From assembly GCA_945866125.1 (NCBI GenBank), contig CAMBFZ010000018.1, positions 1 to 64,000 on the forward strand: a stretch of 64,000 nt of DNA, written 5' to 3'. The notes beneath the pieces were generated by a model. That model saw nothing but the letters and a program-made list of their open reading frames with translations, had not been told where the DNA came from and searched no databases. Of this stretch, positions 16,790 through 24,771 are shown piece by piece. Position 1 is the stretch's first letter, and every line of letters starts with the position of its first letter. The position numbers and the translations under genes are program-made. This DNA is from Bordetella parapertussis. GTDB taxonomy: Bacteria; Pseudomonadota; Gammaproteobacteria; Burkholderiales; Burkholderiaceae_D.

Positions 16790-17716
16790 TTAGAAGTTGA
16801 CGTTGTTACGTCCTTTCAGTTGTAGCATCGCACGGGCCTCATCCGGTGTGGCCACTTCCAGTGAAAGGCCCTCAATCACTTTGCGAATGCGCCGTACCTG
16901 GTCTGCATTGGTTTTGGCGAGTTGGTTTGGTCCATCCCATAACGAATCTTCCAGACCCACGCGCACATTACCCCCCATCGAAAGCGCCTGTGTACCAATC
17001 GGCATTTGATTACGGCCTGCGCCCAGCACCGACCAGACATAATCATCGCCAAAGAGCCGATCGGCAGTCCGCTTCATGTGGGCGACGTCTTCCGGGTGAG
17101 GGCCGATCGCACCGAGTAAGCCAAAGACTGACTGAATCAGGAAAGGCGGTTTGATCAAACCGCGCTCGATGAAATGCGCGGCCGTGTACAAATGGCCAAT
17201 GTCATAGCATTCGATTTCAAACCGGGTCTGATTGTCCGTGCACGACTCCAGAATGTAGGCGATATCCTTGAACGTATTACGGAACACACGATCATCACTG
17301 CCGGCCAGATACGGCTCTTCCCAGTCATGCTTGAATTCTTTGAAGCGCGACAACATGCCGTAGAGGCCAAAATTCATCGAACCCATATTTAAGGAAGCGA
17401 CTTCCGGCTTGAAATAATGCGCCGGACGCAGACGCTCTTCCACCAGCATCGTTGGCGCGCCACCTGTGGTGATATTGATAACGGCATCACATTTCTCTTT
17501 GATTTCAGGGAGAAATGCCTTGAACAATTCGGGGTCCTGCGAGGGCTTGCCGTTATGCGGTTCACGTGCATGCAGATGCACAATGGCCGCGCCCGCTTCT
17601 GCTGCGCCCAGCGCTGCCTGCGCAATCTCCGGCCCTGTCACCGGAAGGAAAGGCGACATGCTCGGGGTGTGGATTGCACCAGTTACTGCGCACGTGATAA
17701 TCACTTTACGGGCCAT
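16790..17716 (-). CDS. Beta-keto acid cleavage enzyme (BKACE, DUF849)
   Basis: A 308-residue TIM-barrel enzyme beginning KVIITCAVTGAIHTPSMSP, with the zinc-binding HLHAREP near residue 48 and later SMGGNVRVGLEDSLW. BKACE enzymes condense a beta-keto acid with acetyl-CoA to give acetoacetate and a new CoA ester; known members act on 3-keto-5-aminohexanoate, dehydrocarnitine and others. It is divergent from a 3-hydroxyacyl-CoA dehydrogenase-like gene 183 bp away. That dehydrogenase could supply the keto acid, as in carnitine degradation (inference). The ATG is preceded on the minus strand by an A/G-rich ribosome site (aaaaaagaaaaggaaac). Confidence 0.9.
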   Translation of the reverse strand: MARKVIITCAVTGAIHTPSMSPFLPVTGPEIAQAALGAAEAGAAIVHLHAREPHNGKPSQDPELFKAFLPEIKEKCDAVINITTGGAPTMLVEERLRPAHYFKPEVASLNMGSMNFGLYGMLSRFKEFKHDWEEPYLAGSDDRVFRNTFKDIAYILESCTDNQTRFEIECYDIGHLYTAAHFIERGLIKPPFLIQSVFGLLGAIGPHPEDVAHMKRTADRLFGDDYVWSVLGAGRNQMPIGTQALSMGGNVRVGLEDSLWDGPNQLAKTNADQVRRIRKVIEGLSLEVATPDEARAMLQLKGRNNVNF

Positions 17717-17898
17717 GCTGTTTCCTTTTCTTTTTTATCGTTGAGTTAACTAGGCGTCCCCACGCAGTCTGATTTTTTTGCGGACTAGCGTCGTTTTTTT
17801 TCAAGTGCCGAGATTTTTGCTGGTGTCATAATAACGGCACAACAACGCCGTGCTGCCCAACCGGCACCCGCGACAATATATAACAACAAGGGAAGATA

Positions 17899-18858
17899 AT
17901 GAAAGCGACAGAGCTTACTGGTGGCAAGCCAGTGACCGTAATTGGTGCCGGATTAGTCGGCGCCGGATGGGCGATTGTGTTTGCACGTGCCGGGTTGTCG
18001 GTTCGTCTTTATGACCATATGCCGCAGGTGTCGCAAAGTGCACCGGCACTGATTGCGCAACAACTTGAGCGCTTGCATGGTTACGGTTTGCTCAATGAGC
18101 CGGTGGCATTAATTCGCGAGCGCATTGTGGTCATGTCGGATTTAAAATTAGCACTGGATGGTGCTGCCTATGCACAGGAATCCGTACTTGAAAAAGTCGA
18201 TATCAAACGAAGACTGTTCGAAGAAATAGATTCTTTTGGTTTTGATTCCTTAATCATCGGTAGCTCTACATCGGGTTTCCCTGCCTCGGATTTTGCACTG
18301 GACCTGGCTATTTCTCCTCGCGTGTTGGTGGCCCATCCGGTCAACCCGCCTTATCTGGTGCCGATTGTTGAATTAGTCGGCTCGCCGCAGACATCGAAGC
18401 TTACCGTCGACTGGACCGATCAGTTGATGCAGGCCGTTGGTCAGTCTGTCATCCGGGTCAACAAAGAAATTGAAGGCTTTGTGCTCAATCGTCTGCAGGC
18501 GGTGCTGTTGCGCGAAGCTTGGACGCTCGTGGCTGATGGGGTCGCCAGTTGCGAAGATATCGACAAGACGCTGCGTGATGGCTTAGGCTGGCGTTGGTCG
18601 TTCATGGGGCCGTTTGAGACCATCGACCTAAATGCGCCCAATGGCATCGCTGATTATGCGACCCGTTTCGGGCCGCTGTATCACCGCATTGCGCAATCGC
18701 GCGACCAGGAGCGTCCTTGGGATGCGGCGCTGATCCACGACGTTGAAAAAGAACGTCGGGTTGAACTGGACGCAGCCGACCTCAATGCCCGCCGCGACTG
18801 GCGCGACGATCAATTGATGCAGTTCGCCGTGCACCGCGCCAAGGCAAGCAAAAAATAA
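17899..18858 (+). CDS. 3-hydroxyacyl-CoA dehydrogenase family (lambda-crystallin/carnitine dehydrogenase-like)
   Basis: A 319-residue NAD-dependent dehydrogenase. The Rossmann motif GAGLVGAGWA is at about 16-25, the catalytic-His region VLVAHPVNPPYLVPIVELV is near 140, and GFVLNRLQAVLLREAW starts the dimerisation domain. The length and the NPPYLVPIVE sequence fit the short lambda-crystallin/L-carnitine dehydrogenase/L-gulonate dehydrogenase branch rather than true fatty-acid enzymes. A ribosome site gggaag precedes the ATG. It is divergent from a BKACE gene, so a hydroxy-acid to keto-acid to cleavage route is plausible. Substrate not determined. Confidence 0.85.
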   Translation: MKATELTGGKPVTVIGAGLVGAGWAIVFARAGLSVRLYDHMPQVSQSAPALIAQQLERLHGYGLLNEPVALIRERIVVMSDLKLALDGAAYAQESVLEKVDIKRRLFEEIDSFGFDSLIIGSSTSGFPASDFALDLAISPRVLVAHPVNPPYLVPIVELVGSPQTSKLTVDWTDQLMQAVGQSVIRVNKEIEGFVLNRLQAVLLREAWTLVADGVASCEDIDKTLRDGLGWRWSFMGPFETIDLNAPNGIADYATRFGPLYHRIAQSRDQERPWDAALIHDVEKERRVELDAADLNARRDWRDDQLMQFAVHRAKASKK

Positions 18859-18948
18859 AAAAGCAGGCCAGTCGGCGGCACGTTTTGCGCCGCTGCGCCT
18901 TTGTCAGTTGTCCGTTTTTTTACACTACGCGATACAAGGAGTACCTTC

Positions 18949-19956
18949 ATGGACCAATCCATCAACCGCCAAGTTGTGCTGGCCTCCCGCCCTGAAGGCA
19001 TCCCGCAGGCCGAGCATTTTCGCCTTGTCACGTCGCCGCGACCCACGCGAGGCCCGGGACAAATCCTGGTGCAAAATTTATTTTTGTCGGTCGAGCCGGC
19101 GATGCGTGGCTGGGTCAATGCAGTCGGTAACTATGCCAAACCGGTGGCCATTGATGAAGTGATGCGCTCATTTGCATTGGGCCGCATCATCGAATCGGAT
19201 CATCCCGATTGCCCGGTTGGCGCGCACGTCACGGGGATGTTCGGCTGGCAGGACTTTGCTGTCGTTGAGCCGAGTGCGATTGATCATCTTATTCATCAAA
19301 CCGATCTGCCCCTGTCAGCATTTCTCGGCGTGCTCGGCATCAATGGCGTCACCGCGCACTATGGTCTGCTGAAAATCGGTGAGCCTCAGGCCGGTAACAC
19401 GGTAGTGGTTTCTACAGGCGCCGGCTCGGTCGGATCCTGCGTTGGGCAAATTGCGCGCATCAAAGGGTGTCGCACGGTGTCGATCACGGGTGGCGAGACC
19501 AAACGTCAGCTTAGCCTGGATCGATTCGGCTACGATAGTGCGGTCGATTACAAGCGCGACGATTTCGAAGCCCAGCTCGCGCAAGCGTGCCCGAATGGTA
19601 TTGATATTTATTTTGATAACACTTCGGGTGCAATCAGCGATGCCGTCATGCATCATCTTAATGTGGGTGCGCGCATCATCATTTGTGGCACCGCGTCGGT
19701 CGCCAACTGGAATCCGCCTCCCTTGGGCCCTCGGGTCGAGCGTCATATTCTGGTCAAGCGGGCACGTATGCAAGGCTTTGTCATTCTGGATCATCTCGAT
19801 CACTATCCGGTGGCGCGTGCCGAGTTGACGGCATGGCTCAGGCAAGGGCTGATCCACTATGAAGAAGAACTACTCGACGGGATTGCGCAGGCGCCGGACG
19901 CGATTGCGGGTTTGTATCGCGGTGATAACCTCGGCAAGCGTCTTATTCGGCTGTAG
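18949..19956 (+). CDS. NADP-dependent MDR reductase (zinc-independent)
   Basis: A 335-residue medium-chain reductase of the leukotriene B4 dehydrogenase/CurA type. It has FLSVEPAMRGWVN near 50, the nucleotide motif VVSTGAGSVGSCVGQIARIKGC, and CGTASVANWN, and lacks the zinc-binding cysteines of alcohol dehydrogenases. Such enzymes reduce activated C=C bonds of enones. The ATG at 18949 has aaggag at 18936-18941. It follows the hydroxyacyl-CoA dehydrogenase by 90 bp and probably shares its transcript. Substrate unknown. Confidence 0.88.
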   Translation: MDQSINRQVVLASRPEGIPQAEHFRLVTSPRPTRGPGQILVQNLFLSVEPAMRGWVNAVGNYAKPVAIDEVMRSFALGRIIESDHPDCPVGAHVTGMFGWQDFAVVEPSAIDHLIHQTDLPLSAFLGVLGINGVTAHYGLLKIGEPQAGNTVVVSTGAGSVGSCVGQIARIKGCRTVSITGGETKRQLSLDRFGYDSAVDYKRDDFEAQLAQACPNGIDIYFDNTSGAISDAVMHHLNVGARIIICGTASVANWNPPPLGPRVERHILVKRARMQGFVILDHLDHYPVARAELTAWLRQGLIHYEEELLDGIAQAPDAIAGLYRGDNLGKRLIRL

Positions 19957-19990
19957 TCCTGCAGCCGTCGTTGCTCATACAGGAGTTCGC

Positions 19991-20716
19991 ATGATAAAAA
20001 AAATAATCCACCTTTCTATTCTTTTTTTGGCAATGCAGTCGATCGGTGCGCACGCGATGACGCCCGAGCAAATTATTGCCGCTTTAAAGCAAGTCGAAAA
20101 CAGTACCGGCAATATCGCTGACGCGGTGGAAGAGGCCACCGGTGCGCGTGGCTGGATGTCGGCCGACATGAAACCAATCTACGATTCCCGTATCGTCGGC
20201 CGCGCGGCAACGGCACTGATGCGCCCGGTGCTGAGAACCGATACGCGCAAATACCCCAATCATATTTTGGAGATTCTCGACGAAGCCCCCGAAGGATCCG
20301 TGCTGGTCTATGTGATGCAGGACGGATTGGAGATTGCGGCGATGGGCAACCTGATGGGCACTACAGCCAAAGTGCGCGGCTTGGCCGGCGCCATCATTGA
20401 TGGGGCAGTACGGGACATCACTGAGCTACGTCGACTGCAGTTCCCAGTCTGGTCGAGGCGCGTCAGCCCCGCGACGTCGGTGGGCCGCATGATCAGCGTG
20501 GACAAACAGATCCCGGTGAAATGTGGTGAAATCATGGTCAGCCCCGGCGACTATATTGTCGCGGACGCCGATGGCGTGGTGGTGGTGCCGGCCAACGCCG
20601 CCGAGAGCGTGATCGAGTTGCTCAAGCGGTATGACGATAAAGAATCTAAAATGATCCCGATCATCGAAAAAGAAAAATCGATGCTCAAAGCGCTGGAACA
20701 ATATAACCGCTACTGA
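19991..20716 (+). CDS. RraA/HMG-aldolase-like protein with a signal peptide
   Basis: A 241-residue protein. The start at 19991 has aggag (19981-19985) and gives an export signal, MIKKIIHLSILFLAMQSIGA, ending at AHA (22). The rest is an RraA/4-hydroxy-4-methyl-2-oxoglutarate aldolase fold: GNLMGTTAKVRGLAGAIIDG, then GAVRDITELRRLQFPVWSR, with the Arg-Asp pair that binds substrate and metal in aldolases, and GDYIVADADGVVVVP. Family members are normally cytoplasmic, so export is unusual. It could be a periplasmic aldolase or decarboxylase, or a binding protein. It follows the MDR gene by 34 bp. Confidence 0.8.
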   Translation: MIKKIIHLSILFLAMQSIGAHAMTPEQIIAALKQVENSTGNIADAVEEATGARGWMSADMKPIYDSRIVGRAATALMRPVLRTDTRKYPNHILEILDEAPEGSVLVYVMQDGLEIAAMGNLMGTTAKVRGLAGAIIDGAVRDITELRRLQFPVWSRRVSPATSVGRMISVDKQIPVKCGEIMVSPGDYIVADADGVVVVPANAAESVIELLKRYDDKESKMIPIIEKEKSMLKALEQYNRY

Positions 20717-20760
20717 TTTGCATTGGGTAGCGAAATCAATTTTCTCATCATGATTTTTCT

Positions 20761-21147
20761 ATGAAAAGACTCTTTTTTTTATCACTCATGTTGATTGCCG
20801 CGCCTGCCTGGTCTGAAAGCTGGGAGCGCTATGCAAAAACTGAAGAGGCAGTGCTGTATTTTGACGAGCATCGGCGTGTTGTCATGAGCGGCACCGCCTT
20901 CATTTGGGATCTGCATGATTTTAGAAACATTGCCATAGACGCAGCCGGACAATCGTATCGCTCTATTCTTTATGCCACGGAATATAACTGCCGCAAAGAG
21001 ACGCGTCGCGTGCTGAGCGCGCAGCGCATGCAGGATAGCTATGGAAAAGGCGCGGTCGTGTCAGAGAACATGCAAGTTGGCGAATGGGAGCAGATTGTGC
21101 CGCATTCCCCGGCGGCCAAATTAATGATCGCTGCCTGCCAGGAATGA
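20761..21147 (+). CDS. Small exported protein, Adhesin_E-like
   Basis: A 128-residue protein with signal peptide MKRLFFLSLMLIAAPAWS. The mature part follows the surface-adhesin E / CNP1-like pattern: YFDEHRRVVMSGTAFIWDLHDF, then SYRSILYATEYNCRKETRR with Cys, and a C-terminal Cys (IAACQE). This family is common and poorly characterised in betaproteobacteria. A second, diverged copy lies at 21843-22250 on the other strand. It is likely periplasmic or envelope-associated. The role is unknown. Confidence 0.7.
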   Translation: MKRLFFLSLMLIAAPAWSESWERYAKTEEAVLYFDEHRRVVMSGTAFIWDLHDFRNIAIDAAGQSYRSILYATEYNCRKETRRVLSAQRMQDSYGKGAVVSENMQVGEWEQIVPHSPAAKLMIAACQE

Positions 21148-21157
21148 GTGGTGTCGC

Positions 21158-21691
21158 TTAGCCGAGGCAGCCACCGATCATCACCGTAATATCCCGCATC
21201 GCATAAAACCATTTTCCTTCTGAGCGCACCACGGCCAGCAGACTTGAGGTTTCGGCAACCTTGATGCGGACTGAATAAGAAGGCTCGCAATCTGGCAGCA
21301 CATGAAAACCCACGCAGACGGGGTTAGGATTTTGGTCAGCAAGCAGCGCAATAAAATCGGTCTTGGGAATAAGGCTCGTCAGGGTTACCTGAACATTGGT
21401 GCCGTTTTCAGCCAACTCCGGCGCGTCGATCAGGATATCGTTTTCTTTGGCCAGGCTTAAGCCCGGCACACGGCCACGCTGCGTGACTGTTTTGGGTGTG
21501 TTGGGTGTCGTCGTGTCGCCGTTCATGGCCAGTACAAACGCTTCCAGACTTTTGGCCGAATAGACTGCGCCATTCCAGTCCGAGCCCCAGGACACCCCGG
21601 CAAACACCTCCGACGGTTTCAGCAGTCCGGCCGTGAAGGCAAGCGCCAGCCCGGACGCAAGGCGCATGACATCACGCTTGCTTTGATCCAT
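21158..21691 (-). CDS. soxY: Orphan SoxY-like sulfur carrier protein
   Basis: A 177-residue exported protein. The N-terminus (KRDVMRLASGLALAFTAGLL) looks like a Tat-type signal with Lys-Arg instead of Arg-Arg. IDAPELAENGTNVQVTLTSL is a SoxY hallmark. The C-terminus ends IGGCLG, matching the GGCGG swinging arm whose Cys carries the sulfur substrate in thiosulfate oxidation. SoxY normally works as a SoxYZ pair, but no soxZ, soxAX, soxB or soxCD is visible nearby. It may serve another redox or sulfur function, or partners encoded elsewhere. It sits between two Adhesin_E-like genes. Confidence 0.8.
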   Translation of the reverse strand: MDQSKRDVMRLASGLALAFTAGLLKPSEVFAGVSWGSDWNGAVYSAKSLEAFVLAMNGDTTTPNTPKTVTQRGRVPGLSLAKENDILIDAPELAENGTNVQVTLTSLIPKTDFIALLADQNPNPVCVGFHVLPDCEPSYSVRIKVAETSSLLAVVRSEGKWFYAMRDITVMIGGCLG

Positions 21692-21796
21692 TTGCTTACT
21701 CCATGGTTAAATTTTGTCGCATTGTGCCATACAAACGGTGCGCCTACGGGCGGCGTCCGCATCTACTCTGAGACCAAGGGTCGCGGGGCAAAGGTT

Positions 21797-21817
21797 CCGC
21801 TGCGTCAGACGCAGCGG
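21797..21817. terminator. Perfect hairpin after Adhesin_E-like gene
   Basis: ccgctgcgtc (21797-21806) and gacgcagcgg (21808-21817) are exact complements around a single base. It lies 26 bp past the stop of the minus-strand gene at 21843. No strong T-run follows, so it is either a weak terminator or an RNA-stabilising hairpin. Confidence 0.45.
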
Positions 21818-21842
21818 GCTTTGAGGTGGCGCAATAAAAAGC

Positions 21843-22250
21843 TTATCGCGTAAAGCTCGTGCAAGCTATGTCAAGCAAGCTCGCATTGAGCGAGTCGGGC
21901 GCAGCCGGCTCCCACACCGGCGCAGCAGACGCTGCCGAGCTGATGGCCTCGCCACCAGCATCCCGTTCAGTATGCAAATTGACCCACATCACGCGAGACT
22001 GCTTGAAACGGCAGTTGAACTCCATCTGCGAGCGTGACGAGAGCACCTTGTTGTCTTGTTCTTGCGCGAAATTCCGTAGCTGCCACGCATACACGATGTA
22101 ACCCTTACGGCTAATGGTTTTAGTCTCGATGCTGATGGTGCTGCCATCGGTATCAGTCAGCACACGCGCTTCATTGGCGGCGCTTGCTGAGGTCGTCCAT
22201 AAAATAATGGCGAGCAGGCCTATCGCGCGAATAAGAGAAAGTTGGGACAT
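21843..22250 (-). CDS. Exported Adhesin_E-like protein, diverged copy
   Basis: A 135-residue protein. Start 22250 gives a signal peptide (LSLIRAIGLLAIILWTTSAS); a longer frame upstream would hide it. KTISRKGYIVYAWQLRNFAQ and SSRSQMEFNCRFKQSRV match the Adhesin_E pattern also seen at 20761-21147, with one Cys in the centre and one near the end (DIACTSF). A Ser/Ala/Pro-rich insertion occupies about 100-118. Function unknown; probably an envelope protein. Confidence 0.65.
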   Translation of the reverse strand: MSQLSLIRAIGLLAIILWTTSASAANEARVLTDTDGSTISIETKTISRKGYIVYAWQLRNFAQEQDNKVLSSRSQMEFNCRFKQSRVMWVNLHTERDAGGEAISSAASAAPVWEPAAPDSLNASLLDIACTSFTR

Positions 22251-22462
22251 CGTCGGATTGGGTGAGGGTTGGTTGAGTGAAGTAGTGTAAAGCCTTGTCT
22301 GCGCATTGTCAGGTTTTCCAGGCACATCATTCGCTTGATTTACACTGCGCGATCAGTACCAGCAAAAAAAGCCGGGAGAGGAAAATGAAAATAAAGCGCA
22401 GCGGACCGCTCGCTATCGGACGGATCATCCCTGAAACGCCTTGCCCAAGTGTGAGGTAAAGC

Positions 22463-23419
22463 ATGGCGCAAACTAATGCAGCTGCAGCGTGGCCCGAGAT
22501 CGTCGCGCTCGGCGAGCCGATGATTGAATTTAACCAGACCGATCCACATTCACTCAACTACGTGCAGGGGTTTGGTGGCGACGTCTCCAACATGGCTATT
22601 GCCGCGGCAAGGCAGGGCGCGCGTGTCGGGGTCATCACCCGCGTTGGCGTTGATCCCTTCGGGGACTTGTTCATGACGCTGTGGCAAAGCGAAGGGGTTG
22701 ACACAAGGACAGTGGCGCGCGACCCGGACGCGCACACGGGTATCTACTTCGTCTCGCATACGGTGCAAGGTCATGCCTTCCACTATTTGCGCGCTGGCAG
22801 CGCGGCAAGTCGCATCAGCCCTGCCACACTACCGCGCGAATTTATTCAACACGCTAACTGGCTGCATGTGTCGGCCATTAGTCAGGCGATCAGTACCTCT
22901 GCCTGTGAGGCCGTGTTTGCCGCCATTGAGATAGCAAAGACAGCAGGCGTCAAAGTCAGTTATGACGCCAACCTGCGGCTGAAACTGTGGCCCATTGAGC
23001 GGGCACGCAGCATCATCAGCGCGACGGCTGCGCTGGCTGATATTTTTTTGCCGAGTCTGGAAGATATTGTGGCCCTATCAGGCGCCACCAACCCGCAAGA
23101 AGCGATGCAGTGGTGTCTGGATGCGGGCGCCACAACGGTTGTGCTTAAATTAGGCAGTGCGGGCGTGCTCTGCCATAGTGCGGCAGGCCAGTTCATGCTT
23201 GATGCGCATCAGGTTAATGTGCTGGATGCGACAGGTGCCGGCGATTGCTTTGTTGGCGCTTTTCTCGCGTGCCTCACAGATGGTGCAACGCTTGAGGCCG
23301 CAGCTCGGTATGCTAATGCCGCTGCGGCATTAACGACCACTGGCTTTGGTGCGGTCGCGCCGATTCCGGTTCGGGATCGGGTGGCGCAGTTTATGGCGAC
23401 TGACGCAGAGAGTCGGTAG
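22463..23419 (+). CDS. kdgK: 2-keto-3-deoxygluconate kinase-like PfkB sugar kinase
   Basis: A 318-residue ribokinase-family enzyme. GFGGDVSNMAIAAARQGARVG is PfkB signature 1, and DATGAGDCFVGAFLA is signature 2 with the catalytic Asp. The opening ALGEPMIEFNQT and the GSAASRISP region are typical of KDG kinases. It would phosphorylate 2-keto-3-deoxy sugar acids in the cytoplasm, fitting the product of the IlvD/Edd dehydratase at 4.2-6.0 kb, although the two genes are far apart. It is monocistronic and transcribed toward the end of the meta-cleavage operon. Confidence 0.8.
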   Translation: MAQTNAAAAWPEIVALGEPMIEFNQTDPHSLNYVQGFGGDVSNMAIAAARQGARVGVITRVGVDPFGDLFMTLWQSEGVDTRTVARDPDAHTGIYFVSHTVQGHAFHYLRAGSAASRISPATLPREFIQHANWLHVSAISQAISTSACEAVFAAIEIAKTAGVKVSYDANLRLKLWPIERARSIISATAALADIFLPSLEDIVALSGATNPQEAMQWCLDAGATTVVLKLGSAGVLCHSAAGQFMLDAHQVNVLDATGAGDCFVGAFLACLTDGATLEAAARYANAAAALTTTGFGAVAPIPVRDRVAQFMATDAESR

Positions 23420-23444
23420 CCTACAGACTGATTTACTTTAAAAG

Positions 23445-23469
23445 CGCGGAGACGATCGTCGTCCCCGCG
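23445..23469 (-). terminator. Probable terminator at the end of the meta-cleavage operon
   Basis: Arms 23445-23455 and 23459-23469 (cgcggagacga against tcgtccccgcg) pair with one A-C mismatch around tcg. On the minus strand the stem is followed by gctttta, a weak U-run. It lies between the convergent kdgK-like and tautomerase genes. Confidence 0.5.
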
Positions 23470-23494
23470 TTGACCGACTAGCTTGACCGCTGAT

Positions 23495-23686
23495 CTACTT
23501 GCCCAAATCCTTCGCCGACACACCAGCAATTCCCCAATTTGTTTTTGGAATATCCTGGATCAGAATGCGTATCGTCTCCTTCGGCGCGCCGACGGCTTCG
23601 TGCAAGGCTTGTGTGACTTTTTCGATGACGGCACGCTTCTGATCTTCGGTACGGCCTTCGAGCATTTGAATGGTGGCAAACGGCAT
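23495..23686 (-). CDS. dmpI: 4-oxalocrotonate tautomerase
   Basis: A 63-residue protein (62 after Met removal) with the catalytic Pro1 in MPFATIQMLEGRT and the Arg-rich region KRAVIEKVTQALHEAVG, the standard hexameric 4-OT layout. It converts 2-hydroxymuconate to 2-oxo-3-hexenedioate in the dehydrogenative branch of the meta pathway. It is the last gene of the leftward operon, 21 bp after the aldolase, with a probable terminator downstream. Confidence 0.93.
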   Translation of the reverse strand: MPFATIQMLEGRTEDQKRAVIEKVTQALHEAVGAPKETIRILIQDIPKTNWGIAGVSAKDLGK

Positions 23687-23707
23687 GATTTTTCCTTATT
23701 GAGAGTG

Positions 23708-24757
23708 CTATGCAGCAGCGACGAAGCTGCGTTCCTTGCGCTCGCGAGCGAGCGTCATGGCGGTATCTTCGATCATGTCTTCCTGACCGCCTACCATGCC
23801 ACGTCGGCCGAGCTCGACCAAAATATCGCGAGCCGGAACGCCATATTTCGCCTCGGCGCGCTTGGCAAATAAAAGGAAGCTTGAGTAGACGCCCGCATAA
23901 CCCAGCGTCAGTGAATCACGGTCAATGCGGATGATGTGGTCCATGATGGGTACCACCAAATCTTCTGCGACGTCCTGAATCTTGAAGACATCAACCCCAG
24001 TCTCGATTCCCATCCGCGCGCAGACCGCGATAAAGACTTCCAACGGCGTATTGCCGGCACCGGCGCCCAGCCCGGCCGCAGCGGCATCAATACGACTTGC
24101 CCCCGCTTCAACCGCTGCCAGCGAATTGGCAATCCCCATCGCCAGATTGTGATGACCGTGAAAACCCAGTTCAGTCTCGGGATTGAGCGCCTGACGCACT
24201 GCATCCAGACGGGTCGTCACATCATCGGGCAGCATGTAGCCGGCCGAGTCGGTGATGTAGATACAGTTGGCGCCGTAGCTCTCCATCAGTTTGGCCTGCT
24301 TAACCAAGGCTTGTGGCGTACTCATGTGCGCCATCATCAAAAATCCCACCGTGTCCATATCCAGACTGCGTGCCTTGATGATGTGCTGCTCACTCACATC
24401 GGCTTCCGTGCAGTGCGTGGCAACACGGATGGTGTGCACACCCAAATCCTTGGCCATCAGCAGATGGTCAACAGTACCAATGCCGGGAATTAGTAGCGCC
24501 GACACTTTGGCCTGCTTCATCAGCGGGATCACCGCGCCCAGATAGGCTTCGTCCGTATGTGCCGGAAAGCCATAATTGACCGACGATCCGCCCAAACCGT
24601 CGCCATGCGTTACTTCAATGAGCGGCACGCCCGCGCGGTCCAGACCGGTGGCGATCTGCTTCATCTGATCCAGCGTCATCTGATGACGTTTTGGGTGCAT
24701 GCCGTCACGCAGCGTCATGTCGTGAACGGTGACTTTTTTTCCTTTGAGATTCATCAT
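23708..24757 (-). CDS. dmpG: 4-hydroxy-2-oxovalerate aldolase
   Basis: A 349-residue HMGL-like aldolase. TLRDGMHPKRHQ (15-26) carries the metal and substrate residues, and GFHGHHN (198-204) the metal-binding histidines. It cleaves 4-hydroxy-2-oxovalerate to pyruvate and acetaldehyde. In this family the aldehyde is channelled to the partner dehydrogenase, encoded immediately upstream with 14 bp between. Either of two adjacent ATGs (24757, 24754) could start it. Confidence 0.95.
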   Translation of the reverse strand: MMNLKGKKVTVHDMTLRDGMHPKRHQMTLDQMKQIATGLDRAGVPLIEVTHGDGLGGSSVNYGFPAHTDEAYLGAVIPLMKQAKVSALLIPGIGTVDHLLMAKDLGVHTIRVATHCTEADVSEQHIIKARSLDMDTVGFLMMAHMSTPQALVKQAKLMESYGANCIYITDSAGYMLPDDVTTRLDAVRQALNPETELGFHGHHNLAMGIANSLAAVEAGASRIDAAAAGLGAGAGNTPLEVFIAVCARMGIETGVDVFKIQDVAEDLVVPIMDHIIRIDRDSLTLGYAGVYSSFLLFAKRAEAKYGVPARDILVELGRRGMVGGQEDMIEDTAMTLARERKERSFVAAA

Positions 24758-24771
24758 TTTTTCCTTAACGT

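Noticed and set aside
21158..21691. Sox thiosulfate oxidation locus
   Set aside because: Only a SoxY-like gene is present; SoxZ and all catalytic Sox proteins are missing nearby.
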